64,000 nucleotides of DNA from Mucilaginibacter phenanthrenivorans (lineage in GTDB: Bacteria; Bacteroidota; Bacteroidia; Sphingobacteriales; Sphingobacteriaceae). Position 1 is the stretch's first letter; every line of letters begins with the position of its first letter. The position numbers were made by a program, and so were the translations under genes. This document shows positions 9,760-18,224 of the stretch, piece after piece. The notes below the pieces were generated by a model. It was not told the origin of the DNA, made no database searches, and saw only the letters and a program-made list of their open reading frames with translations. The DNA is taken from assembly GCF_024721155.1 (NCBI RefSeq), contig NZ_JAHVAP010000006.1, forward strand, positions 62,001 to 126,000, written 5' to 3'.

Positions 9760-11466
9760 TTAATACCTCCACGATTTCAAATCAACACCCTTTGGCGATC
9801 TTGTCTTCACTTCCTCCGCCCACTTTTTAATAAACATTTGGTGGTAGCGCAAGCGACTGATGTAATTGGGTTGGCTATGATCACCGTTCCAGCAATGTTC
9901 GGCGCGATCACCGTAATCAATAATGCAACTGCAGTTAGGGTTGTCCAGCTTTTTCAACATGTCTTCGGCAGTATAAACGGCATCGTTTAAGTAGTAAGTA
10001 TCCATGTCGCCTACATAAATATGGATCTTCCCCTTCAAACTACTGCCGATCTTTGGCCAGTCACGTTTGATGATATGGGTAAGATCGAAGTTATCGCGCC
10101 AGTAATGAGCCACCGAAGTATCAATTGCGCCGGTATATTTATCAAAAATGCGTTTGGGATAGCCATCTGCATCCATCGGCGAAAACACTGCCTCCCAAAT
10201 ATCAAATTGCTCACCACTTCGGGTGCGGCTTCCTTCAGCCAGTTCATGCTGGTTCATTTCTTTAATGGTAGCTAACACATGCCCAAGGTAATTGCGCTCT
10301 CCGGGGCGCGGCGTTTTCTTGAAGTCGCTTTCAGGGTAATAAGCATTCTTGTCGTTATAAATGTCGATGGTTGTGTAATGATGAAAATCCACCGGGTCGG
10401 GACAAGCCGCGTAGCTGCCATTATATTCATTTGGATAAAATACCTGCACCGCCAGTGAGATCCATCCGCCTGTTGAACCGCCATAAACGAAACGCGCCCA
10501 GCCTTTACCAATGCCACGATATTCCTTTTCAATCGCCGGGATCAGTTCATAAGTTATGGCGTCGCCATAAGGGCCAAGGTTAGCGGAGTTTACCGCGTAA
10601 GAATCATCATAGTAAGGATTAGCATGATTAAGCTCCACCGCAATTACCCGTGGAAAACCAGGGCCTGTCCATTGCTTATAAAAATCATAAGCTTCCTGTG
10701 CTACTATTCTGTTATAGCCGGTGATATGAAAACGTTCGGAAGTATCAGGCTTCATGGCCGCAGTGTCGGGTTTGGTCGTGCTAAAGCCCCCAAAATCAGG
10801 ACTAAAATGATTCTCAAAGATCGCCAATGGGTATTTAACATTCTTATGCTCTTCAAAACCTGCAGGCAGCAGTATGTTAGCGCTCAGGAACATCGGGCGT
10901 CCCCAAAATTCGGTCAGTAGCTTGCTTTGGATGCGGATATGTTTGATGTATTTGGTATCCTCCGGTTGTTTTATCTCCGGGATGATCTTTGTAATGGTTA
11001 GAGGAATCTCGTTGGTAGCAGTTGGATCAAAATGAATTTTCACAGGTGCTGAATAGATATTCCCGGGTGCAATGTTCCAGTGCTGGCCTTCGCCCCTGTC
11101 CATTGGCAGTTTCACGGTTTGCCCCGTTTTTAAATGGAAGGTTTCGTATTTATGCATTAATACCTGCACGTAGTAATCTCCGGCGGGCACGTCTTTTAGC
11201 CGTTCAACAGGATAGCCTATTGCCTGCACATCCACCAGTTGTGTTGTACCAGGCTTCCACCCCTCTACGTCAACGCCAAATATCAGTTGGGTAGCTGCTC
11301 CGTCGCTGATTTGAAAACGTGGCTCGGCGTTGTTGTTTTTTGAAAGCAGCAGTAATAGGCGGCCATCCAAAACCTGCTCTTTGAGCGAAGGATCGATTGT
11401 AATGCGAAAAGTTTGTGCTGACGCGGATAGGGAACAAATAAGTAATAGAAAAATTAGCCTCTTCAT
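9760..11466 (-). CDS. Secreted alpha/beta-hydrolase (putative esterase)
   Basis: A signal peptide ends at SASA/Q (residue about 17), so the protein is exported to the periplasm or beyond. The first 150 residues look beta-rich and accessory. The catalytic region follows, with nucleophile elbow GGSTGGW (Ser about residue 331) after a strand, as in enterochelin-esterase/EstD-like families. A C-terminal segment contains several His residues (DRAEHCWNGDHSQ) that could supply the catalytic His. The length is 568 residues. The substrate is unknown. The fold assignment rests on the elbow motif and general layout, so esterase is a class call only. Confidence 0.75.
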   Translation of the reverse strand: MKRLIFLLLICSLSASAQTFRITIDPSLKEQVLDGRLLLLLSKNNNAEPRFQISDGAATQLIFGVDVEGWKPGTTQLVDVQAIGYPVERLKDVPAGDYYVQVLMHKYETFHLKTGQTVKLPMDRGEGQHWNIAPGNIYSAPVKIHFDPTATNEIPLTITKIIPEIKQPEDTKYIKHIRIQSKLLTEFWGRPMFLSANILLPAGFEEHKNVKYPLAIFENHFSPDFGGFSTTKPDTAAMKPDTSERFHITGYNRIVAQEAYDFYKQWTGPGFPRVIAVELNHANPYYDDSYAVNSANLGPYGDAITYELIPAIEKEYRGIGKGWARFVYGGSTGGWISLAVQVFYPNEYNGSYAACPDPVDFHHYTTIDIYNDKNAYYPESDFKKTPRPGERNYLGHVLATIKEMNQHELAEGSRTRSGEQFDIWEAVFSPMDADGYPKRIFDKYTGAIDTSVAHYWRDNFDLTHIIKRDWPKIGSSLKGKIHIYVGDMDTYYLNDAVYTAEDMLKKLDNPNCSCIIDYGDRAEHCWNGDHSQPNYISRLRYHQMFIKKWAEEVKTRSPKGVDLKSWRY

Positions 11467-11500
11467 AAACCGGGAGATTTAAGAAACTAATATAGGAAAT

Positions 11501-11685
11501 AGTTGACTGGGTTAGATTAGGTTGATTAAGTTGGATGGGGTTTGCTGTGTTTAACTTAATTAACCACTCTCTTAATCAACTTAGCAAGCACGGTTAATTG
11601 GGTTAGATTAGGTTGATTAAGTTGGATTGAGTTGGGTGCGTTTAACTTACTCAACCACTCTCCTAATCAACTTAATCAACCTTTT
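11501..11685. repeat. Tandem pair of inverted-repeat modules (GGTTGATTAAG family)
   Basis: Two modules of about 91 bp in tandem. An exact 28-base word occurs at 11509-11536 and 11600-11627. In the second module, 11610-11624 and 11668-11682 are perfect 15-base inverted arms; the first module has a looser pair. The same word family appears at 24096-24208. The element fills the gap between the esterase start and the J-domain gene stop. Confidence 0.8.
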
Positions 11686-11695
11686 AACTACGTGC

Positions 11696-12145
11696 TTATG
11701 CTGTTGCTACCAACCTGCTCAAACTGCGGTACACATAATTGCTAAAAATATGCCTGCGTGCAAACCTGCCGGGAGAATCGGCATTGATGAATTTCCTGTA
11801 AACTTCCTTAGGTACATCAAAATATTCGTATGAGTTGCCGTCTAAAAAATGAACGGTCAAAACCTGCGACTTATATTCAAAATCAGCAATGTTTGATGTG
11901 GTGGTGGTAATGGTATATTCGCCAAACGACTGGTTACGTGTTTCGGGCGCAATGCTTACCAAAAAATGGTAAGCCTCAATTATGGTTTTGCTTTTTTCTT
12001 CTGCCTCTAACTTGGCTTCTGCGCTATCCTGGAATTTATCCGGGTGCCAGGTTTTCATCAGGCTGCGGTAAATGGTCTTTAACTCCTGTAGTTCAGCCGC
12101 TTCACCTACATTTAACAGCTTCCTGTAATCAACAATTTTTTTCAT
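11696..12145 (-). CDS. J-domain protein fused to a KTSC domain
   Basis: Residues about 5-65 form a DnaJ J-domain with the invariant HPD tripeptide (H34-P35-D36), which stimulates Hsp70 ATPase. Residues about 87-143 match the KTSC domain pattern (a Lys/Ser-rich strand, LDGNSYEYFDVPKEVY, then a small C-terminal helix). There is no Gly/Phe or zinc-finger region, so it is a type III J-protein. KTSC has been linked to nucleic-acid or lysyl-tRNA-synthetase contexts, but its role here is unknown. It stands alone, with its own likely promoter at 12219-12226. Confidence 0.85.
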   Translation of the reverse strand: MKKIVDYRKLLNVGEAAELQELKTIYRSLMKTWHPDKFQDSAEAKLEAEEKSKTIIEAYHFLVSIAPETRNQSFGEYTITTTTSNIADFEYKSQVLTVHFLDGNSYEYFDVPKEVYRKFINADSPGRFARRHIFSNYVYRSLSRLVATA

Positions 12146-12218
12146 AATGTGCTAAATATGCTTATCGTCGTTGATTAAAAAGCTATGTATTAGCAACTTG
12201 CTCAAGAAAATAATTTTG

Positions 12219-12226
12219 CAAAGGTA
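12219..12226 (-). promoter_or_regulatory. Promoter -7 box of the J-domain gene
   Basis: On the minus strand this reads TACCTTTG, an exact TAnnTTTG match, 73 bases upstream of the ATG at 12145. The same octamer is used by the lytic transglycosylase gene. Confidence 0.45.
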
Positions 12227-12307
12227 CGCTTTATTAGGGAGAAAAATTGAGGATGTATATTAATGAATTGTAAATATTTAAATATCAGGCGATTGCAGAG
12301 AATGATT

Positions 12308-12340
12308 AAACTTACGAAGTTTTAGAACCTTCGTAAGTTT
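12308..12340. repeat. Hairpin with CTTACGAAG core after the asparaginase gene
   Basis: An inverted repeat of about 15 bases per arm (one mismatch), sharing its core with the element at 9718-9750. It begins 15 bases beyond the asparaginase stop on the minus strand, the same placement as its relative. Confidence 0.65.
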
Positions 12341-12354
12341 CCCGATGGATCTAT

Positions 12355-13377
12355 TTACGACACCGTTATCTCACCCCTGATATCTGTTTCCAAATATTGT
12401 TTCACATCCTGCGGATTTTCAAACTGGCCCAGCAAATACATCATTTTAGTAACAGCCGACTCGTATGTCATATCGTAACCGTTAGCAATGCCTACATCCT
12501 TGAGGTGCTTGCTGGTTTCGTAACGGCCAAGTTCAACCGTACCTACTTTACATTGCGATATATCCAGGATCACCTTGCCGCTGTCGATAGCATTTTTGAG
12601 CAGGTCGACAAACCATTGATCGGTAGTGGTATTGCCGGCGCCAAATGTTTCCATTACAATGCCTCTTACATCAGCAGTAAGGATGGTTTCCACAACCTTC
12701 GGGCTAATGCCTGGATACAGCTTTAACACAGCTACATCGCTTACCAGGTTTTTATGAACTTTAAGCCCTTCGCCTTCACGCGGATGCCTGATGTCGTTTG
12801 CGCTGAACCGCAGGTGCACGCCCGACTCCGCCAGGATCGGGTAGTTTGGCGAACGGAAAGCTTCGAATTTAGATGAGTTATATTTAAACGAGCGGTTCCC
12901 CCTGAATAATTTGTAATCAAAGTAGATACAAACCTCGGGCACACGGGCACGGTCGTGCTTTTTAGCTTTTGCAATTTCAATGGCCGTCATCAAATTTTCC
13001 TTTGCATCGGTGCGGATGGCACTTATTGGCAGCTGCGAGCCTGTGAATATTACAGGTTTACCCAGGTCCTCCAGCATAAAGCTAAGCACAGAGGCCGAAA
13101 ATGCCATGGTATCTGACCCATGAAGGATCACGAAGCCGTCTACATCATCATAATTTGATTCAATAAGACTGGCCAGCTCGCTCCAGATGGCCGGGTTCAT
13201 GTTCGATGAATCGATGATCTGCTCAAACGAGTGTACCTTAATTTTGCAATTAAGCTTTTCAAGCTCGGGCACATTATCCATTATCTGCTCAAAGTTGATC
13301 GGTTTAAGCACCTTTGTCTGCGGGTCGTTCATCATACCGATTGTCCCCCCGGTGTAAATGATCAAGATCTGGCTCAT
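12355..13377 (-). CDS. ansA: Type I L-asparaginase
   Basis: Hydrolyses asparagine to aspartate and ammonia in the cytoplasm. It has no signal peptide, which fits type I. The first active-site block is YTGGTIGMM with nucleophile T12. The second block reads LHGSDTMAFSAS; the residue before the catalytic Asp (D89) is Ser88, where the family normally has Thr. The C-terminal AnsA domain is complete and 340 residues is the usual length. It lies 41 bases downstream of tatD on the same strand and is probably co-transcribed with it. Confidence 0.93.
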   Translation of the reverse strand: MSQILIIYTGGTIGMMNDPQTKVLKPINFEQIMDNVPELEKLNCKIKVHSFEQIIDSSNMNPAIWSELASLIESNYDDVDGFVILHGSDTMAFSASVLSFMLEDLGKPVIFTGSQLPISAIRTDAKENLMTAIEIAKAKKHDRARVPEVCIYFDYKLFRGNRSFKYNSSKFEAFRSPNYPILAESGVHLRFSANDIRHPREGEGLKVHKNLVSDVAVLKLYPGISPKVVETILTADVRGIVMETFGAGNTTTDQWFVDLLKNAIDSGKVILDISQCKVGTVELGRYETSKHLKDVGIANGYDMTYESAVTKMMYLLGQFENPQDVKQYLETDIRGEITVS

Positions 13378-13418
13378 GTATATTAGGTTGTGTTAAAAAT
13401 AAAGCTATCTAAAAACAA

Positions 13419-14186
13419 TTAAATCCCAAACACCTTTTTCGAGTTTTCCGTGGTGATAGCGGCCACGGTTTCGAGGTCTGTTTGCTGCATTTCGGCAACC
13501 TTTTGCGCAATATAAATTAAATAAGAGCTTTCGTTAGGTTTGCCACGATACGGAACGGGTGTAAGGTACGGAGAATCTGTTTCTAAAACTATATTATCCA
13601 GGCTGATTTGTGCCACCACCTTATCAAGCCCCGCATTCTTATAGGTAACCACCCCGCCAATACCCAGGTAAAAGCCGATATCTATTAATTTATTGGCTTG
13701 TTCAAGAGTGCCGCCGAAGCAATGGAAAATGCCGCGCAGGTCATTGTCCTGTTCCTGCAGCAGTACTTCATATACCTCGTCGAAGGCATCGCGGCAGTGG
13801 ATATCTATGGGCAGCTTTAATGCCTTAGCCCAGCCAATCTGCTTCTTAAATGCCTGGATTTGTTCTGTTAAATGGGTTTTATCCCAATACAGATCGATCC
13901 CTATTTCACCGATAGCATATATTTTATGCTGATGAAGGGCTTGTTCAATGGCTTCCAACTCTTCCTCCCACGTTTCCTTTACCGAACATGGATGTAAACC
14001 CATCATTGGGTAACACATATCCGGATAAGATGCCTGCAGCCCGAAAACCATAGGGATTGACGAGGCATCAACATTAGGTAAAAACAGGCGGTTAATTGAA
14101 TTGTCTTTACAACGCTGTATCAACAGGGCTCTCTTAACCTCATCTGTTTCATAATACAAATGGGTATGCGTGTCGGTAAGTACCAT
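13419..14186 (-). CDS. TatD-family metal-dependent DNase
   Basis: TIM-barrel hydrolase of the TatD/YcfH family, linked to DNA fragment processing and quality control. Metal ligands are visible as DTHTHLY at the N-terminus, GEIGIDLYWD in the middle, IHCRDAF, HCFGGTLEQA, and the C-terminal ETDSPYLTPVPYRGKPNE signature. The length of 255 residues is standard. It is the first gene of a two-gene unit with asparaginase. The exact TatD versus YcfH/YjjV subgroup is not resolvable by eye. Confidence 0.92.
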   Translation of the reverse strand: MVLTDTHTHLYYETDEVKRALLIQRCKDNSINRLFLPNVDASSIPMVFGLQASYPDMCYPMMGLHPCSVKETWEEELEAIEQALHQHKIYAIGEIGIDLYWDKTHLTEQIQAFKKQIGWAKALKLPIDIHCRDAFDEVYEVLLQEQDNDLRGIFHCFGGTLEQANKLIDIGFYLGIGGVVTYKNAGLDKVVAQISLDNIVLETDSPYLTPVPYRGKPNESSYLIYIAQKVAEMQQTDLETVAAITTENSKKVFGI

Positions 14187-14199
14187 GGCGCAAAAATAA

Positions 14200-14229
14200 G
14201 AAAGCCTCCCGATGTATCAGGAGGCTTTC
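14200..14229 (-). terminator. Rho-independent terminator of the FKBP gene at 14232
   Basis: GAAAGCCTCC and its complement form a 10-bp stem around a 10-base loop, followed on the minus strand by TTATTTTTG. It starts three bases after the FKBP stop codon and separates it from tatD. Confidence 0.85.
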
Positions 14230-14231
14230 AT

Positions 14232-15182
14232 TTAATTTTTTGTTGTAGTAGCCTTCTTTTTATAAACGTGCTTTTTTGCAGCCGGCTTTTTTGCTGGCGC
14301 TGCAGCAACATGTTTTGCATGTACCACTTTTACAAGTTCGATATTAAATACCAAAGTGCTGAAAGGAGGTATTCCATTGTATCCCGGTTCGCCATAAGCA
14401 AGCTTTGATGGGATAACGAATATAGCCTTTGAGCCCTCGTTCAATAACTGCATGCCTTCGTCCCAGCCTGCAATAATGCCACCGGCGCCAATAACAAACT
14501 GAAGCGGCTCGTAGGTACGGCCGGGTTGCTGTAACCCTGCTGCTTTGGCATCTGCTTCAATATCAGAGTCAAATACCTTATCATCCAGGTTTTTACCTGT
14601 GTAATTTACATAAACAGTATCACCCTTAACCGGCTTAGGTTTTGTTGAAGCCTGGGTAATTACATATTTCAGGCCACTTGGTGTAGTCTGCAGGTTCAGC
14701 TTATGGTCGGCAATATATTTGGCCGAACCGGTAATTTCAGCCTGCACAAGGTCTGCTTTAAATTCATCTACCGTTTGGGCCTTCAGAATTTTAATGGTGA
14801 AATTCAGGTTGCTGCCCTTAGGAAAAAACGGTGGGCGCTGATCTTCATGTCCTTTAAATATTGAATCAGTAGGTAATTTTACCAAAGCACTATCATTTAC
14901 AGTCAAAAGCGGGAAGATCTCCATCATATCACCAACATTTTGTGAGGGGTGGATTTGAGCGCGCCCCGGCTGGCCGCTTACATAAGTGCTATAAAGAACC
15001 GAATCCTTATCTGTTTTTTGGATATATTGAAAGGTAATAATGTCGCCATCCTTAACCCTGGCATTCGTACTATTAGTAAAAACCTTGTATAATGCCCCTT
15101 TAGGCGTATGCTGCATATCGGTTTGCGCACTGGCCCCAATCGCTATCATCAGCGTCAAAATCGATAGAATATATTTCATCAT
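14232..15182 (-). CDS. Secreted FKBP-type peptidyl-prolyl isomerase
   Basis: Periplasmic proline isomerase/chaperone. A signal peptide ends at ASA/Q (residue about 20). The C-terminal canonical FKBP domain (about residues 190-290) contains VNYTGKNLDDKVFDSD, GAGGIIAGWDEGMQLLNEGSKA and IPSKLAYGEPGYNGIPP. Residues 40-140 look like a second, degenerate FKBP fold (DIITFQYIQKTDKDSVLYST). A Lys/Ala-rich tail follows (AAPAKKPAAKKHVYKKK). It is a paralogue of the neighbour at 15235 and is separated from it by a strong terminator, so it probably has its own promoter. Confidence 0.92.
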   Translation of the reverse strand: MMKYILSILTLMIAIGASAQTDMQHTPKGALYKVFTNSTNARVKDGDIITFQYIQKTDKDSVLYSTYVSGQPGRAQIHPSQNVGDMMEIFPLLTVNDSALVKLPTDSIFKGHEDQRPPFFPKGSNLNFTIKILKAQTVDEFKADLVQAEITGSAKYIADHKLNLQTTPSGLKYVITQASTKPKPVKGDTVYVNYTGKNLDDKVFDSDIEADAKAAGLQQPGRTYEPLQFVIGAGGIIAGWDEGMQLLNEGSKAIFVIPSKLAYGEPGYNGIPPFSTLVFNIELVKVVHAKHVAAAPAKKPAAKKHVYKKKATTTKN

Positions 15183-15193
15183 AAATAAAAAAA

Positions 15194-15217
15194 GCCTTCC
15201 TGTTGTAACAGGAAGGC
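15194..15217 (-). terminator. Rho-independent terminator between the two FKBP genes
   Basis: A perfect GC-rich stem (GCCTTCCTGTT and its complement), followed on the minus strand by seven T residues. It belongs to the upstream FKBP gene ending at 15235 and lies only 12 bases before the start of the next FKBP gene. Confidence 0.88.
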
Positions 15218-15234
15218 GTGTATATAATTAAGAA

Positions 15235-16206
15235 TTATTTTTTAACAGGTGCCTGTACTGTTGGCATTGCTGGTTGCGCAGGCTTTGGCGCGTTAGGGTT
15301 TGGGTGAATAATATCAACCACCTCAACATCAAACGCAAGCGGTGTGTAAGCCTGCATCATTTGGTTGCCCTGGTCGCCATAAGCAAGTTTTGACGGGATT
15401 ACCAATGTAGCCTTTGTACCTTTGTTCAACAACATAAATCCTTCGGTAAATCCCTGGATCATTCCCGGAGCACCCAGCGCAAAACGAATTGGCTTGTAAG
15501 GGTTCATTGGGTTAATCTGCATTTTATTTTTGATGGCCTCAGCTTTTACACTAGTCTCAAAAATTTTACCATTCATAAATCTACCGGTATAGTTTACTAC
15601 TATAGTATCACCAGTCGCGGGAAGTGGACCGCTGCCTTGTTGATTAATTACATAATTTAAGCCCGATGCGGTTGTAGTTACCTTAAGCTTGTTATCATCA
15701 ATATACTTTTTGATTGAGGCGGGCTCTTTAGCTTTAGCTTCTTCTGAAATATTTTTTATGTAATCCTGGATGCGGCCCTGGAAAACAGGGTCGGTAAGGT
15801 TACCTTTTGCAATAACTTTTTCAATCTTTACTACATATACAAGGAATTTACCTTTCAACTCCTTTGGTCTTGGATGACCTTTTGACATTGAATCGATATT
15901 CACTTTGATCATAGCGCTGTCGCCTTCACTAAATGTGGAAAACGGAGTCATGATATTACCTTTACCTGTCAGCTTAGGAACGGCCATACGTATTGGCTGT
16001 CCTTTTTCATAGGTGCTCTGTAATACTGAATCGGCGTCAGTCTTAACAATAAAGTTAAATGATATAAAATCACCCTCCTTTATGCTGGGCCCTGATTTAT
16101 CATCAAGGATTTTATATTCCATTCCGCCGTCGCCTTTGGTAAATCCACCATTACAGCTTGCTAAGGCAATTGCAGCAAGCGCTAAAAACACTAGTCTTTT
16201 TTTCAT
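15235..16206 (-). CDS. FKBP-type peptidyl-prolyl isomerase lipoprotein
   Basis: The lipobox LASC (Cys about residue 18) marks a lipoprotein. As in its paralogue, a degenerate N-terminal FKBP-like half (about residues 40-130) precedes the canonical FKBP domain (about 195-305: VVNYTGRFMNGKIFETS, GAPGMIQGFTEGFMLLNKGTKA, IPSKLAYGDQGN). It ends in a Pro/Ala-rich tail. It starts only two bases after the DHH phosphoesterase stop, so the two form an operon that ends at the terminator at 15194. Confidence 0.92.
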   Translation of the reverse strand: MKKRLVFLALAAIALASCNGGFTKGDGGMEYKILDDKSGPSIKEGDFISFNFIVKTDADSVLQSTYEKGQPIRMAVPKLTGKGNIMTPFSTFSEGDSAMIKVNIDSMSKGHPRPKELKGKFLVYVVKIEKVIAKGNLTDPVFQGRIQDYIKNISEEAKAKEPASIKKYIDDNKLKVTTTASGLNYVINQQGSGPLPATGDTIVVNYTGRFMNGKIFETSVKAEAIKNKMQINPMNPYKPIRFALGAPGMIQGFTEGFMLLNKGTKATLVIPSKLAYGDQGNQMMQAYTPLAFDVEVVDIIHPNPNAPKPAQPAMPTVQAPVKK

Positions 16207-16208
16207 TT

Positions 16209-17219
16209 TTATTGCATTAATAGTTTTTTATACTCAGGTAATATTAATTTAAATTGGTTTACAACTTGTTCAAGGCTATCTGTTGATACCCCGCCGGCAG
16301 CATTGCGATGTCCGCCACCCTCGAAATATTTTTTACAGATTTCATTCGCCGGAAATTCCCCTTTCGACCGTAACGACAATTTTACCTTATCGTTCCGTTC
16401 AACAATAAAAGCCGCCAGCTTAATTCCTGCAATTGACAGCGCATAATTTACAATGCCTTCGGTATCGCCAGTAATAACATCATATTTTTCCAGGTCGGCC
16501 TTCGGCACTGCAATTATAGCAGTATTATATTCATAAAGCACTTCTAATCGTTCAGTAAGGCAAATACCTAAAAAACGTAAACGATTTTCTGACGAGTTTT
16601 TGTACATCAGCTCATGAATTTGCCAGTTTACAGCGCCTGCATCAATCAGGTCGGCAATTATCCGGTGAACGCCTGATGTTGTTTTAGGTAACGAGAACGA
16701 AGCAGAATCTGTCATGATCCCTGTATACAAACAGGTGGCAACATCCTTATTAATAAACTTCTTGTTGTGAAGTTCTTCGGTGATGAATGTATAGATCAAT
16801 TGGGCAGTAGCACATGCGTTAATATCCCAATAGCGATAATCATCAAAATCCTGTGGTTCCAGGTGATGGTCTATCATTACTTTAAACGCGCTGCTCGCGC
16901 CCACCAGCTCACCCATTTCATTGATGCGGTTTAAGGCATTAAAGTCGAGGCAAAATATAATATCGGCATTAGCAATCAGTTCCGCTGATTGAGTAACATT
17001 TTCAGTATAAATGATGACCTCGCCATTACCGGGCAGCCAAAACAAAAATTCAGGATAATCGGTAGGAGTAATAACCTTAACATGATGCCCCTGCTGGATA
17101 AGATAATGATACAAACCCAAAGACGAGCCCATAGCATCACCATCAGGCTTATGATGGGTAGTAATTACTATTTTTTGTGGCTGCGCTAAAAGTTTTATAA
17201 GCGAGTCTGTATCTAACAT
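16209..17219 (-). CDS. DHH-family phosphoesterase (NrnA-like oligoribonuclease/pAp phosphatase)
   Basis: DHH-DHHA1 protein of 336 residues. Motif I is HHKPDGDAMGSSLGLYHYL (residues about 20-38), motif II FCLDFN, motif III the DHH triplet (IDHHLEP), and the C-terminal DHHA1 domain ends with GGGHRNAAGG. The family degrades 2-5-nt RNA and dephosphorylates pAp in the cytoplasm, using Mn. Bacteroidota lack Orn, so an NrnA-type role is reasonable. It is the first gene of an operon with the FKBP lipoprotein. Confidence 0.9.
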   Translation of the reverse strand: MLDTDSLIKLLAQPQKIVITTHHKPDGDAMGSSLGLYHYLIQQGHHVKVITPTDYPEFLFWLPGNGEVIIYTENVTQSAELIANADIIFCLDFNALNRINEMGELVGASSAFKVMIDHHLEPQDFDDYRYWDINACATAQLIYTFITEELHNKKFINKDVATCLYTGIMTDSASFSLPKTTSGVHRIIADLIDAGAVNWQIHELMYKNSSENRLRFLGICLTERLEVLYEYNTAIIAVPKADLEKYDVITGDTEGIVNYALSIAGIKLAAFIVERNDKVKLSLRSKGEFPANEICKKYFEGGGHRNAAGGVSTDSLEQVVNQFKLILPEYKKLLMQ

Positions 17220-17312
17220 CCGTTTTTAAAAAAGAGTTGCAAAGCTAAATAAATAAATCAAATACAAAATCTTAATTTAAAGCAAAACCTTTATGTTTCA
17301 ATTGTAAAAAGC

Positions 17313-17320
17313 TACTTTTG
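17313..17320 (+). promoter_or_regulatory. Possible -7 box upstream of ndk
   Basis: TACTTTTG matches TAnnTTTG. It lies 149 bases before the ndk ATG, which would leave a long leader containing the inverted repeat at 17331-17441. No -33 box at normal spacing is obvious. Confidence 0.4.
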
Positions 17321-17330
17321 CGGGAAAATG

Positions 17331-17441
17331 GCAATGGTTCATAGCCGATGGTTCATAGTTCATAGCCGGAAGTCGTAATACTTCGTAAGTTATCAAACTA
17401 CCACAGCTGCCATGAACCATCAACTATGGGCCACGAACTGC
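17331..17441. repeat. Inverted repeat of GGTTCATAG words in the ndk leader
   Basis: The left arm (17331-17367) repeats ATGGTTCATAG twice; the right arm (17410-17438) holds the complementary CATGAACCAT and CTATGGGCC words. The loop contains a degraded ACTTCGTAAGTT core related to the hairpins at 9718 and 12308. The gap is divergent, so this copy cannot be a terminator for either flanking gene. Confidence 0.65.
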
Positions 17442-17469
17442 TAAAAATACATAAAAGCAAAACACACAG

Positions 17470-17886
17470 ATGAGTAATAAAACATTCACCATGATTAAGC
17501 CTGATGCTGTTGCAAACGGGCATATCGGAGCAATTTTAGATCAGATTATTAAGGCGGGCTTTAAAATCAATGCCATGAAATACATCGCATTGACTGAGCA
17601 AACCGCCGGAAAATTTTACGAAGTTCACAAGGAACGCCCTTTTTACGGCGAACTGGTACGCTTCATGTCATCAGGACCAATAGTGGCTGCCATTCTTGAA
17701 AAGGATAATGCAGTTGAAGATTTCCGTAAATTGATAGGTGCTACAGATCCTTCAAAAGCCGAACCAGGAACCATCCGCCAGCTGTTTGCCGAATCAATTG
17801 GTGCAAATGCTGTTCACGGATCAGACTCTGACGAAAACGCCCAAATTGAAGGCAGCTTCTTTTTTTCGGCATTAGAAAAGTTCTAA
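17470..17886 (+). CDS. ndk: Nucleoside-diphosphate kinase
   Basis: Transfers phosphate from ATP to NDPs through a phospho-His. The N-terminal TFTMIKPDAV, the RPFYGELVRFM stretch and the catalytic NAVHGSDS (H116) are all present; 138 residues is the normal length. It is monocistronic with its own terminator at 17897. Confidence 0.97.
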   Translation: MSNKTFTMIKPDAVANGHIGAILDQIIKAGFKINAMKYIALTEQTAGKFYEVHKERPFYGELVRFMSSGPIVAAILEKDNAVEDFRKLIGATDPSKAEPGTIRQLFAESIGANAVHGSDSDENAQIEGSFFFSALEKF

Positions 17887-17896
17887 TTTACTAGTT

Positions 17897-17929
17897 AACA
17901 GGATGTTTTATTAATAAAAACATCCTGTT
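17897..17929 (+). terminator. Rho-independent terminator of ndk
   Basis: AACAGGATG and its complement close a stem extended by A/T pairs, followed by TATTTTGTTTTTT. It lies 11 bases after the ndk stop. Confidence 0.88.
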
Positions 17930-18026
17930 ATTTTGTTTTTTGAAAATAAGTCTCTATTTTTATTGAGATTTTGCAGAAGTGTATTCTTGCAGAAGCCCCC
18001 TTTAATTGTAAACTGGAACTAAAATT

Positions 18027-18224
18027 ATGAGATTACTGCTTAAATATATATTGTATTTACTACTTATAATCGTTTTGGTTTCGGGCACTATATTACTTTA
18101 TAGAACCCACCCCGAAGCGCAACTCGCTTTTATTCTTCCGGGATTATTTATCCTTGCGTTCTCAAGAATGAGCGATGATTTAAACTTCAGATCGTTTTTC
18201 CCAAGGTGGACTAGAGGAAAATAA
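18027..18224 (+). CDS. Small membrane protein, unknown function
   Basis: 65 residues with two hydrophobic segments (about 6-24 and 33-47) and a basic C-terminus (FFPRWTRGK). I do not recognise a family. The gene is convergent with the DUF721 gene and the two coding ends overlap by 14 bases, which argues that both stops are used by real genes or that this small ORF is fast-evolving. Codon use resembles the neighbours. Confidence 0.6.
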   Translation: MRLLLKYILYLLLIIVLVSGTILLYRTHPEAQLAFILPGLFILAFSRMSDDLNFRSFFPRWTRGK

